DNA of 64,000 bases from Paramecium octaurelia (lineage: Eukaryota; Ciliophora; Oligohymenophorea; Peniculida; Parameciidae): positions 128,183 through 192,182 of the forward strand of contig CAJJDP010000102.1 of assembly GCA_905182995.1 (NCBI GenBank). Direction: 5' to 3'. Positions within the stretch are counted from its first letter, which is position 1. Each line of letters starts with the position of its first letter. The notes beneath the pieces were generated by a model. That model ran no database searches and was not told where the DNA came from. It was given only the letters and a program-made list of their open reading frames with translations. Position numbers and translations under genes: made by a program. Positions 12,387-24,066 of the stretch are shown here, in pieces.

Positions 12387-13239
12387 ATGAGAGGATTAAT
12401 TGTTAGATTCCGATTTTCTGAATAAGTTTCAGTTCAATAGCCAATACAATTGAAAAGATTTTATAAGGAGGCAACCATTGAAATGGCCACGAATCCAACT
12501 AATCCATATCATTAATGGCTCGTGAAAGTATATATTAATAAGTAATATTTAAATAGTTAGATGGAAAGACAGTAAAAACTCCTTCTAAAAATACGTTGGC
12601 AGTCCCATCCCCTCAATTGGCATCGTTTATTGCTCATGAATTTAACATGCAAACTGAATACATAAGACCAACGACTATGCCACTCTTAACTTTAGCTAGG
12701 AATGCAATTGATATTGAGGCAGATGATAGAATCAGATAATTTATGGAATAATCAATTATTAGTTATTTAGAGAGGGATACAGTGTTATTTAGAGAGAATC
12801 CAGACACTAAATTATATAAAATTCAGAAAGACAAACTAGATCCACAATTGAAAATCTTTAACGAGAAATTTGGATTGCATTTGAAACCCAATTTTGGATT
12901 AAACATAGAGCCTTTGAAATAATACGATCAAATTAGAATTGAAACAATAGTGAGTGAGTTGAATAATTGGCAATTGGTCAGTTTGGATGCAAAAGTTGGT
13001 ATGATGTAATTATCTAAGTAGAAAATCTAAAATCCTGTATTTTAGCATTACTAATTTGGAATAATCATTTGTAAGTTGAGGAGGCAGTGAAATTGTCAAG
13101 ATTAGAAGAGGATTTCTAAATTGCACAGTTTGGAAAAGTTGAGGGCCATCATGATTACGACGAGAATACTATTATGATGAATGTATCGGCTTCTAAATTG
13201 TTTGCATAATTGATTTAGACTTAAAGTATCGCCTATTGA
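12387..13239 (+). CDS. ATP12: ATP synthase assembly chaperone ATP12 (ATPAF2-like), mitochondrial
   Basis: ATP12 binds the unassembled F1 alpha subunit in the mitochondrial matrix. Two introns, 12528-12556 (29 nt) and 12999-13021 (23 nt), restore one frame from ATG 12387 to TGA 13237-13239. The N-terminus is basic and acid-poor (MRGLIVRFRFSEQ), as expected for a mitochondrial presequence. Family hallmarks follow: DGKTVKTPSKNTLAVPS, TTMPLLTLARNAID, and the C-terminal VEEAVKLSRLEEDFQIAQFG followed by KVEGHHDYD. Length of about 265 residues fits the family. Homology independently confirms the second intron because it falls inside the conserved C-terminal region. Confidence 0.93.
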
Positions 13240-13296
13240 TGATATATAAGTTGTTAATTTTATTTATATATATTAATTCGAAATTGAAATTGCAGA

Positions 13297-14688
13297 ATGA
13301 AAAAGAGTACTAAGACTTAAGTAACTAACACATAAAAACAGAAAGTTAAATCCCCTACTAAAAAAACTACAGAAATTCAATAAGAATCTATGTTATAGAG
13401 TGGAAGAGATTGGGCTAAGCAATCCTATCGTAGTTCTCAGAGTCCTTCATAGCATAGTCCTTCGGGTATCAGTCCAACAACTAAGAGAATGTCGTCTTCT
13501 GCAGTTTAAGTACCTGCGAATGTTAGAATGTAAAAGAGACATTCATCTATTGTTGCCAAAGGAACAGAGATGCATTAAAGATCAGTTATCAAATACTTAG
13601 GATTAAATTTAGAACCTGTATGCGATAAAAAGAGTCATGAAAAAAATAAATTAATTTACATTTGTTAAAATCCTTTGTGTAAAGCTTAAAAACGATTGGG
13701 TTGTGCTTATTGTTTACTGGAAGAACACAATAATCATGAGACAATGGAAGTTTAACAATTTTGTAAGCTTTTTGATGAAAAGTATAGAGAGTTCTAAGAT
13801 TAATGTAGTTCCATTCAGAAAATGCCAGAAAGAGTTTCAGAAGTCAAATAAAAATTTGAATAATTAACAAAAGACATATTATAAAAGCTTAAATTAATTG
13901 AATAAGGAATTATTTGTGCAGTTGACGGTTTCTTATTTTGGGAAACCAAAGAAAATGGATTGACTGAATAAGTAGAGTAATTAATAAAAAAGAATATTTA
14001 TGATATGAGTTAAGATGAATTATTTGACAGCATAGAGTTTATTTAAGGGAAACATATAAGGGAAATTACTCAGATTGCTACCTAATCCAATTTGATAGTC
14101 AAGAAAAGAACAATATAATTAGATTTGACTTGGCAGACATACTTCCCTCAATTAGAATCTGATATCATGTATGCTCTAGATGACAATAAAGAAATGTTTA
14201 TACATGATCAAGATCTCAATCTCATAAGACTGCAAAAGATTGAAATGAAACAATAGAGATTAGATGGATTATCCTAATAAATTAAAGAATAAATCTAAAA
14301 TATTAATTCTGTTTTTAAATAGGAAGACGTCTAGATGGTCAACAGTCTACCTGAAATTATAAAGGAATCTAACAATCAATTTGAATTTATGTATACGGAT
14401 GGACAACAGTATTAACATTTGGATGAATCTCAATAGAAAATTCAAGAAAATGTCACTACTTTCCCTCATATCCTATACACTCAAGATTGCGAACATAGGC
14501 AACCCTGTAATACAATACCTATTTTTGCTTGCTGCAATAAGGCTTACCCTTGTGCTCAATGTCATGGATATAAATAGCACCCTCCAAAAATATCAGTACC
14601 TAGCTATCGATATTGCATGAAGTGTTTAGAAATCTATTTAGTCATCTACCCTACCAATCAAGCTGTCAATTGTCTTAAATGCTAATGA
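13297..14688 (+). CDS. Zinc-finger/coiled-coil protein, B-box-like
   Basis: Intronless, 463 residues, ATG 13297 to TGA 14686-14688. The first ~100 residues are Ser/Thr/Lys-rich and probably disordered. A Cys/His cluster follows (YICQNPLCKAQKRLGCAYC then HNNHE), spaced like a B-box-type zinc site. The middle is coiled-coil (about residues 165-370, e.g. QKIEMKQQRLDGLSQQIKEQ). A second Cys/His-rich region ends the protein (CEHRQPCNTIPIFACC, CAQCHGYKQH, YCMKCLE). This TRIM-like order without a RING is frequent among ciliate-specific proteins; cellular role unknown. The next gene on the same strand starts 23 bp after the stop. Confidence 0.75.
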
Positions 14689-14711
14689 AATTTTATTTTT
14701 TATATTATATT

Positions 14712-15572
14712 ATGAAAAATAATAGCGTTTAATTCAATTCTAATTTATTCTAAGACTTTCAATCGAGTCAAGTAGGTCGTAAAGAATAATAAATGTATTA
14801 ATAATAGGGTTAAAAAATAAGTAAATGATAATAAATATTTAGATTCAATTGAAGATATTCATTTAGAATTAAAAAATTAAGGCTAGTCTAACTCGAGTAG
14901 AGCAACTCAAATAAATAGTGGCACTAGATATCATACGGATGGAAATCCAAATAATTATACACCTATAAATCAAATTGGATAATAAGCAAAAAGAAATTCA
15001 TAGAATGAAAGTAGTAGTGTTAATTATTCAATTGAGAAGAATTAAAATTAATAATAGAATAATGACATTTAAAGAAATCAGATTCGCTTGTTGCAAAATT
15101 AAAGTTTAATAACGTAACCTCAGAATTAAGAATAATATAAAAAAAACCAAGTATATTCTGATACAGTTATTGCTATCACAAATACTACTAATTACGCCTA
15201 AAATCTAGTTGCACGTTATTTAGAAGATAATAATATAACTAACTATGAGCTTTTAACAGTGCCTGGAGGTATCTTCGGGTTGTAAAATAATGAATTTTGG
15301 GAAAACTATGTACTTAAATCCATTGAAATCTTGAATTTAAAAGAAACCCCTAAGGCTATCTACTTATTTTCTGTTTTAGGTGACTATTTTGTATTTATAT
15401 ATTTTTAATATTATAGTATAGTAAAATGTATGGATAATCGGATGACAAGAATGATCAAAGGAGAGAAGCCTATTGTATTCTGATGAAACTTTAAATGAAA
15501 TTAATAGCTACGCCCTAATTTCATGGATATCTTTTAAGTGGTTCGCATGAAACTCCTGAAAGACTTTTTTGA
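14712..15572 (+). CDS. Asn/Gln-rich N-terminus with a conserved-looking C-terminal domain, unknown
   Basis: Introns at 14821-14842 (22 nt) and 15391-15416 (26 nt) join three exons into about 270 residues. The first half is Asn/Gln/Ser-rich and probably disordered; most of its Gln are TAA/TAG. The second half looks globular (NLVARYLEDNNITNYELLTV, then PGGIFGLQNNEFWENY and KAIYLFSVLGDYF). TGA at 15570-15572. I do not recognise the domain. The low-complexity half is prone to spurious database matches. Confidence 0.7.
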
Positions 15573-15780
15573 AAGTTTTAATTCAGATAAAAATCAATAT
15601 TCATTCCATTTTGTAATTATATAATCATAATTTTTAATTAATTTAATGAGTTAAATTATAGTTATCCATCATGTGTAAAATATACACGTTAGAAATTAAG
15701 CCCTTAATTTAGTTATCCTATGATTAACCTCAAAATATCTCAATTAAATTTAATTAAAAATACTTATGTTGAAATTCTTT

Positions 15781-16425
15781 ATGATTTATACTGTCTTCTT
15801 ATATTATGTATTATTAAGCTTTCATTTAGTCTTTTATAAATTGCTCTATTCAAAGAGATTATATTATGAAAGAGCAAATAGAAATGTAAGAAAATCTATA
15901 GTAGTTTGTTAGATTGAATTAATCAATTAAATTAGATCTGCATAATATATAAATTCCAAATAATCTCTAATAATTGAAGAAAATAAAAGAAAAAATTTAG
16001 ATTTAATGAAGTATTCAAAAATCTCAGATGAAACAAGATTGGCCTTTATCAATAAAGTAGAATAAGGAGTCTGTACTATTAAGTAGGCAGCCAAGTAATT
16101 TGGAATTAAATTTTCAACTGGCAAAGCCATTCTATCATTGTATAAACATGAAGGCCGTATTGGAAAAAAACAAAAGAGAATCAGAAAAATAAAGAACCAA
16201 AACTAACTAAATCAAAGAGAAACAGTGAAAAACATAAAGGAAGAAACCTTTTCTAATGTGAAACAAGGTTAAGAAATTAAAAATGGCTAAAATAGTTATT
16301 CTTAATTTAACTCTATTGTTCAATCATACAACAACTACTAACAATGGGTTAATATCAATATTTGGCTACACTGCTTGTCTGGAATGAGTTTCCCCAGCCT
16401 TGGAAGTCAAGGAAATGGATTTTGA
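15781..16425 (+). CDS. Helix-turn-helix (transposase/Psq-like) DNA-binding protein
   Basis: Intronless frame of 214 codons, ATG 15781 to TGA 16423-16425. Residues from about 80 read DETRLAFINKVEQGVCTI then KQAAKQFGIKFSTGKAIL, the pattern of a trihelical HTH as in Psq or Tc1/IS630-type DNA-binding domains; it is followed by a strongly basic stretch (GRIGKKQKRIRKIKNQ). The first ~25 residues are hydrophobic (MIYTVFLYYVLLSFHLVFY), odd for a DNA-binding protein; the true start may be a downstream Met (MKYSKISDE). No transposase catalytic triad is present, so it is a domesticated or host HTH protein. Confidence 0.65.
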
Positions 16426-16460
16426 TTATATATAATAAGAATTTCTAATGTAATTCCTAA

Positions 16461-17876
16461 GAATTTATTTTACACTAATTTAAATCTTGTCAAGTAAATA
16501 TAAAAATGAGAATTAACCAAATTAGATTCAGAGCTCTTATAGATTTTAATCTTCTAATTGATATAATAGTTTTGCCTTGCATGTAAAATGTATAATACAT
16601 ATCTTGGTTGGACTGATACAATATTTACAGATTATGTGTCCTCATCAATAAAATTATTTACAATATTATTTAATAACAAATCATAATGTATCAACAACAC
16701 AATCTTATGAATATGCGAATACTGGTTGAAATTGGGAATCGTCATTATCCAACAAAGCAATATCTTCATTAATAAATGTAACAAACTTAAATTAGTTCCA
16801 CATTTATTCAAATAACTCTAGCATTTCTAAAACATTATCGTATTTTTTGTCGAGCATCATCCATTCATGAGACTTATTGAAAGAATTGATTGTCCAATTA
16901 GCAGAAGTAGTAATTAAAACTTTTCCATCAATTACACAAAAATTGGTTGGTAAACTTTCATATTTTTTTGTATTAACAACAATCTTTATTCTAAATTAGC
17001 TCTCTATTAGCAATTCACAAATAACTGCTTAAAATATTTCATCATTTTTCTATCTTTCCTTACAATCCATCATCAAATATATTTTTCTGCCTCCATTGGC
17101 TAACAATACTAATAATTTAATTATCCAAGAATGATCTATTTCAGATATACATGCTATAATGAATTGTTGACAGTCTTTCATCATATTAAAAAAATAATGA
17201 AAATTCCATTTGTTTGGAAAAAATATAGTTTATAATTGTCTTTTCTCTAAGTTATTTTTTCTTATACTATTTTTCCCATAGGTAAGCAACTAGTTATTCA
17301 TTTATTAATTTTTCCTCGCAAATCAAAGTCATATTTTAAGCTTTTAAATTATCATCTTAATAATTTGTTATCTTGAATTAATATATCAAATTAAAATAGA
17401 ATAGAATAATTAAATTTGCATTTGATCTAAATTTATGTTTCGTATATCATAATTTTCATTTTACCATGCCATCATCTCATAATTTTACTTTTCATAATAT
17501 AATTTTAAGGAAAATATAATTATCATAATTAATAAACTCAAAATGTATGAACAGCTCATCATATAATAAAAATTCAATAATCAATAGAGTAAAATAAATG
17601 CCTAAAAACCCAAATCTAAATTTGATAGCAAATCCTCAAATATAAATTATTTTAATTTAATTGACTAAATATTTATCGTAATTATAAATCAATGAAAATA
17701 TAAGAATAATAGAAAAAAGAATTATTGAGCAATGGAGGAATAAAATATTAGATTTTAGTATATATAAAATTTGTATGTAAATTTTGCTGTCAAGAAATAT
17801 TGTACATTAGTAACAAAGAATAAAAATTTAGATTTTAGTTTAATTATTGTAAATTTCATAATAATTGTTTGCTGAA
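16461..17876. repeat. Left copy of duplicated contig end 2 (1416 bp)
   Basis: Identical to 17878-19293, separated by the N at 17877. Starts gaatttattttacactaatt and ends ttgtttgctgaa. It contains a whole copy of the PLD-like gene. Confidence 0.95.
16681..17301 (-). CDS. PLD-fold protein, MitoPLD/Zucchini-like, catalytic residues missing (left assembly copy)
   Basis: Intronless, 206 residues, ATG 17299-17301 to TGA 16681-16683. Family features: FFPNKWNFHYFF near residue 27, the helix QQFIIACISEIDHSWI near 45, LLANGGRKIYLMMD near 65, and the HKD-motif region at 117-137 (LPTNFCVIDGKVLIT, then TSANWT). In active PLD6/Zucchini the motif is H-x-K...D...G-S-x-N; here the His position is Pro118 (or Thr119), Lys is Asn120 and the Gly before Ser133 is Thr132, while Asp125, Ser133 and Asn135 remain. 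Active members work on the outer mitochondrial membrane in cardiolipin hydrolysis or piRNA maturation; this one is probably a pseudoenzyme. Same gene as 18098-18718. Confidence 0.8.
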
Positions 17877-17877
17877 N
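17877..17877. other. Single-N scaffold junction 2
   Basis: One ambiguous base between two identical 1416-bp segments. Confidence 0.98.
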
Positions 17878-19293
17878 GAATTTATTTTACACTAATTTAA
17901 ATCTTGTCAAGTAAATATAAAAATGAGAATTAACCAAATTAGATTCAGAGCTCTTATAGATTTTAATCTTCTAATTGATATAATAGTTTTGCCTTGCATG
18001 TAAAATGTATAATACATATCTTGGTTGGACTGATACAATATTTACAGATTATGTGTCCTCATCAATAAAATTATTTACAATATTATTTAATAACAAATCA
18101 TAATGTATCAACAACACAATCTTATGAATATGCGAATACTGGTTGAAATTGGGAATCGTCATTATCCAACAAAGCAATATCTTCATTAATAAATGTAACA
18201 AACTTAAATTAGTTCCACATTTATTCAAATAACTCTAGCATTTCTAAAACATTATCGTATTTTTTGTCGAGCATCATCCATTCATGAGACTTATTGAAAG
18301 AATTGATTGTCCAATTAGCAGAAGTAGTAATTAAAACTTTTCCATCAATTACACAAAAATTGGTTGGTAAACTTTCATATTTTTTTGTATTAACAACAAT
18401 CTTTATTCTAAATTAGCTCTCTATTAGCAATTCACAAATAACTGCTTAAAATATTTCATCATTTTTCTATCTTTCCTTACAATCCATCATCAAATATATT
18501 TTTCTGCCTCCATTGGCTAACAATACTAATAATTTAATTATCCAAGAATGATCTATTTCAGATATACATGCTATAATGAATTGTTGACAGTCTTTCATCA
18601 TATTAAAAAAATAATGAAAATTCCATTTGTTTGGAAAAAATATAGTTTATAATTGTCTTTTCTCTAAGTTATTTTTTCTTATACTATTTTTCCCATAGGT
18701 AAGCAACTAGTTATTCATTTATTAATTTTTCCTCGCAAATCAAAGTCATATTTTAAGCTTTTAAATTATCATCTTAATAATTTGTTATCTTGAATTAATA
18801 TATCAAATTAAAATAGAATAGAATAATTAAATTTGCATTTGATCTAAATTTATGTTTCGTATATCATAATTTTCATTTTACCATGCCATCATCTCATAAT
18901 TTTACTTTTCATAATATAATTTTAAGGAAAATATAATTATCATAATTAATAAACTCAAAATGTATGAACAGCTCATCATATAATAAAAATTCAATAATCA
19001 ATAGAGTAAAATAAATGCCTAAAAACCCAAATCTAAATTTGATAGCAAATCCTCAAATATAAATTATTTTAATTTAATTGACTAAATATTTATCGTAATT
19101 ATAAATCAATGAAAATATAAGAATAATAGAAAAAAGAATTATTGAGCAATGGAGGAATAAAATATTAGATTTTAGTATATATAAAATTTGTATGTAAATT
19201 TTGCTGTCAAGAAATATTGTACATTAGTAACAAAGAATAAAAATTTAGATTTTAGTTTAATTATTGTAAATTTCATAATAATTGTTTGCTGAA
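17878..19293. repeat. Right copy of duplicated contig end 2 (1416 bp)
   Basis: Identical to 16461-17876; this copy is contiguous with the sequence to its right. Confidence 0.95.
18098..18718 (-). CDS. PLD-fold protein, MitoPLD/Zucchini-like, second assembly copy
   Basis: Base-identical second rendering of the gene at 16681-17301, including every altered HKD position. Count it as one gene. It is kept as an entry only so coordinates can be found from either copy. Confidence 0.8.
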
Positions 19294-20074
19294 TGAAAAA
19301 TTTGTTCGGTCTCGAGTGAAGAATAAAATCTTGCTTTTTGGTTATACAAATTTTGTAATAGAAATATTGATGAAATAATGTTTAAGGTGGCTGAAGAATA
19401 AATTTTCTAATGGCAATATATTTTTTGGTTGATTATTTGGTAACTTAAATTTATGTGATTCTCTATATATACTCCAAACATTTATCCAAAAACATAACTT
19501 ATTATTTGACTCTATTCTCTATACATAATTGAAGAATATTTTTTTGGATTTTAATTTTAAATTTATTTTAATTATTATTCAAATTATTAATTGAAAATAT
19601 CTATCGCTGTGATTTCATTCAACTACCGTTAAGGTCAACCAATAAATTTCGATTTTGATTATGGTTTAAGATAATTAATTTTTTTCTTAATGAACTTTTT
19701 TTTATCATAGTTAGGTAAATATCAATTCATATTAGATGAAATTTAATGATTAAAGTAAGATAGGGAAGTCTAAATTCTTATATACTTTATATATGAATAA
19801 TTGTTATTTTAGCTGTTCAAAGGATTGAAACAAAGAATGAATGAATAAATACATAAGATATGAAATTGATGAAAACTTTTAGATGTAAAAGATGAGTCAA
19901 AAATTAGAGAAATAATTTCATAAAATTGGTAACATAATAAATTTATCAAATCACATGAGGATATATATTTATGACATAAAGAGTTTGTATTATTAATTAT
20001 TAATCTTTTTATTAATAATTATTATGAAGTTCTTAGGTATTTTTATTATTATTAATTTTTGTTATATTTAATAT
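18719..20074. other. AT-rich intergenic stretch with weak open frames
   Basis: About 1.36 kb between the PLD-like and KH genes. It holds a plus-strand frame of 93 codons (19015-19296, MPKNPNLNLIANPQIQ) and another with FNYRQGQPINFDFDYG near 19620-19670. Frames of this length are expected by chance when TGA is the only stop, so neither is called as a gene. Part of the stretch (from 19513) is repeated at 21477. Confidence 0.5.
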
Positions 20075-21475
20075 TCATTTTCTTAGGATTTTTTGTTGCT
20101 CATTCAAAATTTCTTCTATAACAATTAAACAATCTTTTAATTTGCCTTTTAATCTCAAGTAAGATTCAGAGTTTCTTCTCTAATTTTTTAGATTTGATTA
20201 GTACCGAGTCATCAGCTTAAATGTCTACATTATATCTCTCTTTATATTCACTTAATTTATGATATTTTTCTAAAATATGCATCACTTCATTAGAAACAAT
20301 TATTTTTGTAGATAAGACATTTGCCCTTTCTCTTCTTTTAGAATAACTACAAAGTAAGCATATTTTATTAGAATTACCTTGATGATACCGATCTTCTTTC
20401 AATAGATCGTTTTCTTTGATGTTTGTGTTTTCGTCTAGATTAAGATCTTGAACGTGAGTTCCTCTCAGAAATGGAACTGGATTTTTATCTAAAAGTTTGT
20501 TGAAATAATAAACCTCTTGATTTTATAATCATCATAATTGTTAGGTATTTGAGAGGTTTGATTTTCATCATTTAAAAATTTGCCACTTTCCATGATCTAT
20601 TTGTAAATATTATAAGAATACAGGTCCTCCATTCTTGAAACATTCAATTTATTACAGAATCAACTTACTGGCGTCTTATTTATTTTACAGATTTCCCGCT
20701 ATTTGAACAATACAGTCTAAAATTATTAGAGAATTGATGTACGATAATCATGATCAGTTTCATCCTTATCAGACAAGACTTTGATTTGAGCTCCTTTAGA
20801 CTTAGTAGCTAGTTCTCTAATTTAACCGCCCTCTAAGGTATTTGATATAATGAGATACTTGCTCCGATTAATTTAGAGGCATAACTAGCTGGCATAACGA
20901 TTTTGATTTCCAATTCTTGTTTTTTTTGATGTTCTGTGACTCTTCTAATGAGTGATGACAAAGCATCTTAAACATTGGACAAGGATCCTTGCAATTAAAC
21001 TATTTTATCATCTCTTTTGAGTTTGCATTTTTGCTAAAAGGGTAATAATAAATTATAATATTACAGTAAGTCTGATATCATTGCTTTCTTTGGCCTTGAT
21101 TGAGACATCATATTTATTTTCAACTTCATTTTTGTTCTTCAGAATGTAATCGACAACTGAGGATTGGAAAATGAGTTTTGCCTACGAATTATTGTGGAGA
21201 TTGTTACTTTGGAATTCACTTTTTAGGGATTCAAAGCTTCAGGGACCTTTTTATAATCTTCTTGAGATATGCCTCTCTCCTACATTTTTTTGGTTATAGC
21301 TCTAATAGCACAATTGATAGTGGTTTGATCACCAACAATTTTAACAGTTCTAGGAGAGTAATTGGCAATTGGTTGATTTACTGTGATTTTGGCATTGGTT
21401 TCTTCGATGATTTTTGCAAGCTGGGATCCTTTGGAGCCAATCAAGAAGGATACGATTCCTAGGATTAGATAGTAG
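19513..21475. repeat. Left copy of duplicated contig end 3 (1963 bp)
   Basis: Identical to 21477-23439, separated by the N at 21476. Starts tattctctatacataattga and ends gattagatagtag. Carries the 3' two-thirds of the KH-domain gene as a truncated copy (20075-21475). Confidence 0.95.
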
Positions 21476-21476
21476 N
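21476..21476. other. Single-N scaffold junction 3
   Basis: One ambiguous base between two identical 1963-bp segments. Confidence 0.98.
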
Positions 21477-23439
21477 TATTCTCTATACATAATTGAAGAA
21501 TATTTTTTTGGATTTTAATTTTAAATTTATTTTAATTATTATTCAAATTATTAATTGAAAATATCTATCGCTGTGATTTCATTCAACTACCGTTAAGGTC
21601 AACCAATAAATTTCGATTTTGATTATGGTTTAAGATAATTAATTTTTTTCTTAATGAACTTTTTTTTATCATAGTTAGGTAAATATCAATTCATATTAGA
21701 TGAAATTTAATGATTAAAGTAAGATAGGGAAGTCTAAATTCTTATATACTTTATATATGAATAATTGTTATTTTAGCTGTTCAAAGGATTGAAACAAAGA
21801 ATGAATGAATAAATACATAAGATATGAAATTGATGAAAACTTTTAGATGTAAAAGATGAGTCAAAAATTAGAGAAATAATTTCATAAAATTGGTAACATA
21901 ATAAATTTATCAAATCACATGAGGATATATATTTATGACATAAAGAGTTTGTATTATTAATTATTAATCTTTTTATTAATAATTATTATGAAGTTCTTAG
22001 GTATTTTTATTATTATTAATTTTTGTTATATTTAATATTCATTTTCTTAGGATTTTTTGTTGCTCATTCAAAATTTCTTCTATAACAATTAAACAATCTT
22101 TTAATTTGCCTTTTAATCTCAAGTAAGATTCAGAGTTTCTTCTCTAATTTTTTAGATTTGATTAGTACCGAGTCATCAGCTTAAATGTCTACATTATATC
22201 TCTCTTTATATTCACTTAATTTATGATATTTTTCTAAAATATGCATCACTTCATTAGAAACAATTATTTTTGTAGATAAGACATTTGCCCTTTCTCTTCT
22301 TTTAGAATAACTACAAAGTAAGCATATTTTATTAGAATTACCTTGATGATACCGATCTTCTTTCAATAGATCGTTTTCTTTGATGTTTGTGTTTTCGTCT
22401 AGATTAAGATCTTGAACGTGAGTTCCTCTCAGAAATGGAACTGGATTTTTATCTAAAAGTTTGTTGAAATAATAAACCTCTTGATTTTATAATCATCATA
22501 ATTGTTAGGTATTTGAGAGGTTTGATTTTCATCATTTAAAAATTTGCCACTTTCCATGATCTATTTGTAAATATTATAAGAATACAGGTCCTCCATTCTT
22601 GAAACATTCAATTTATTACAGAATCAACTTACTGGCGTCTTATTTATTTTACAGATTTCCCGCTATTTGAACAATACAGTCTAAAATTATTAGAGAATTG
22701 ATGTACGATAATCATGATCAGTTTCATCCTTATCAGACAAGACTTTGATTTGAGCTCCTTTAGACTTAGTAGCTAGTTCTCTAATTTAACCGCCCTCTAA
22801 GGTATTTGATATAATGAGATACTTGCTCCGATTAATTTAGAGGCATAACTAGCTGGCATAACGATTTTGATTTCCAATTCTTGTTTTTTTTGATGTTCTG
22901 TGACTCTTCTAATGAGTGATGACAAAGCATCTTAAACATTGGACAAGGATCCTTGCAATTAAACTATTTTATCATCTCTTTTGAGTTTGCATTTTTGCTA
23001 AAAGGGTAATAATAAATTATAATATTACAGTAAGTCTGATATCATTGCTTTCTTTGGCCTTGATTGAGACATCATATTTATTTTCAACTTCATTTTTGTT
23101 CTTCAGAATGTAATCGACAACTGAGGATTGGAAAATGAGTTTTGCCTACGAATTATTGTGGAGATTGTTACTTTGGAATTCACTTTTTAGGGATTCAAAG
23201 CTTCAGGGACCTTTTTATAATCTTCTTGAGATATGCCTCTCTCCTACATTTTTTTGGTTATAGCTCTAATAGCACAATTGATAGTGGTTTGATCACCAAC
23301 AATTTTAACAGTTCTAGGAGAGTAATTGGCAATTGGTTGATTTACTGTGATTTTGGCATTGGTTTCTTCGATGATTTTTGCAAGCTGGGATCCTTTGGAG
23401 CCAATCAAGAAGGATACGATTCCTAGGATTAGATAGTAG
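21477..23439. repeat. Right copy of duplicated contig end 3 (1963 bp)
   Basis: Identical to 19513-21475; contiguous with the 5' end of the KH gene on its right, so this copy carries the intact gene. Confidence 0.95.
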
Positions 23440-23812
23440 GTACCTTCTGGTATTAAGAGAATGATGTTGATTTATTGTTTGCATCTATCTTGGAGGGATG
23501 AAAGAATATGAAGGATGGCATCGCATTTGGCATTCATTTTATTTTCTGCAGGATCATCAATTGTAAATGCTAAACCTTCTAATTCTGGGATTTAATTCTT
23601 TTGGCTGACATAGATGGACTTAATCGAATATTTTTGCTTATTTAGATTTGATAAGATACTTGTGTTTCTTCTAAAATGGATTTCAAATCATCAGAGATGA
23701 ATTTCTTCTGGATAAAGAAATCAAGTTGAAATTCTTTAGACCTTGAAACTTGATTCTGATGCGACGATGATTTTGAGGTTTGGGGTGAAAGTCCTCTTTA
23801 ATCTTAATCCAT
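22039..23812 (-). CDS. Multi-KH RNA-binding protein with an RS-rich linker
   Basis: Intact copy from ATG 23810-23812 to TGA 22039-22041, with about ten introns of 21-31 nt. A first KH-like region (FISDDLKSILEET, with LEGLAFTIDDPAENK) is followed by a clear KH domain (PEGIVSFLIGSKGSQLAKII, then EETNAKITV), another (IVMPASYASKLIGAKGGQIR, then HCIVQIAGNLQNKQDASKLI), an Arg/Ser linker (SERNSRSRSQSRRKHKHQ) and a last KH-like segment (IIVSNEVMHILEKYHKL, YLRLKGKLKDCLIVIEEIL). The GSKG and AKGG loops are the nucleic-acid-gripping GxxG. RS linkers are typical of splicing regulators, so a role in splicing or mRNA control is likely, by inference. One early intron must use AAG as its 3' end. A truncated duplicate lies at 20075-21475. 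Confidence 0.85.
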
Positions 23813-23835
23813 ATTTATATTAATTAAATTATTTG

Positions 23836-24066
23836 ATGGAAAAAATTAAAGAATATTTACCGGATGTTTCTAGCATACCTGGAATCATGTTCTACTCTTT
23901 TATATCTTATTGGATGATATATGCATTGAGCATGGTTGTCGATAGATTGATGTTCTCGGGCAAAGGTGAGGAGAATAGCAAAATGAAGAAAATCATTAAA
24001 GCAAGAGATGTTAAGAAACAACAAGCAGATAAACTATTGAAGAAAATCGATAAAGTCACAAAATGA
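23836..24066 (+). CDS. Small membrane protein, one or two membrane segments
   Basis: 76 residues, ATG 23836-23838 to TGA 24064-24066, no intron. A short N-terminus (MEKIKEYLPDVSSIPG) precedes a hydrophobic stretch (IMFYSFISYWMIYALSMVV), then a strongly basic tail (KMKKIIKARDVKKQQADKLL) that should be cytosolic. Size and layout resemble small ER membrane-complex subunits, but I cannot assign a family. It starts only 23 bp from the divergent KH gene. Copy truncated at its start: 25377-25567. Confidence 0.7.
   Translation: MEKIKEYLPDVSSIPGIMFYSFISYWMIYALSMVVDRLMFSGKGEENSKMKKIIKARDVKKQQADKLLKKIDKVTK

Noticed and set aside
19620-20000. Fragments such as GKYQFILDE suggestive of a kinase N-terminus.
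   Set aside because: No catalytic motifs follow in any frame and no splicing gives a continuous domain.
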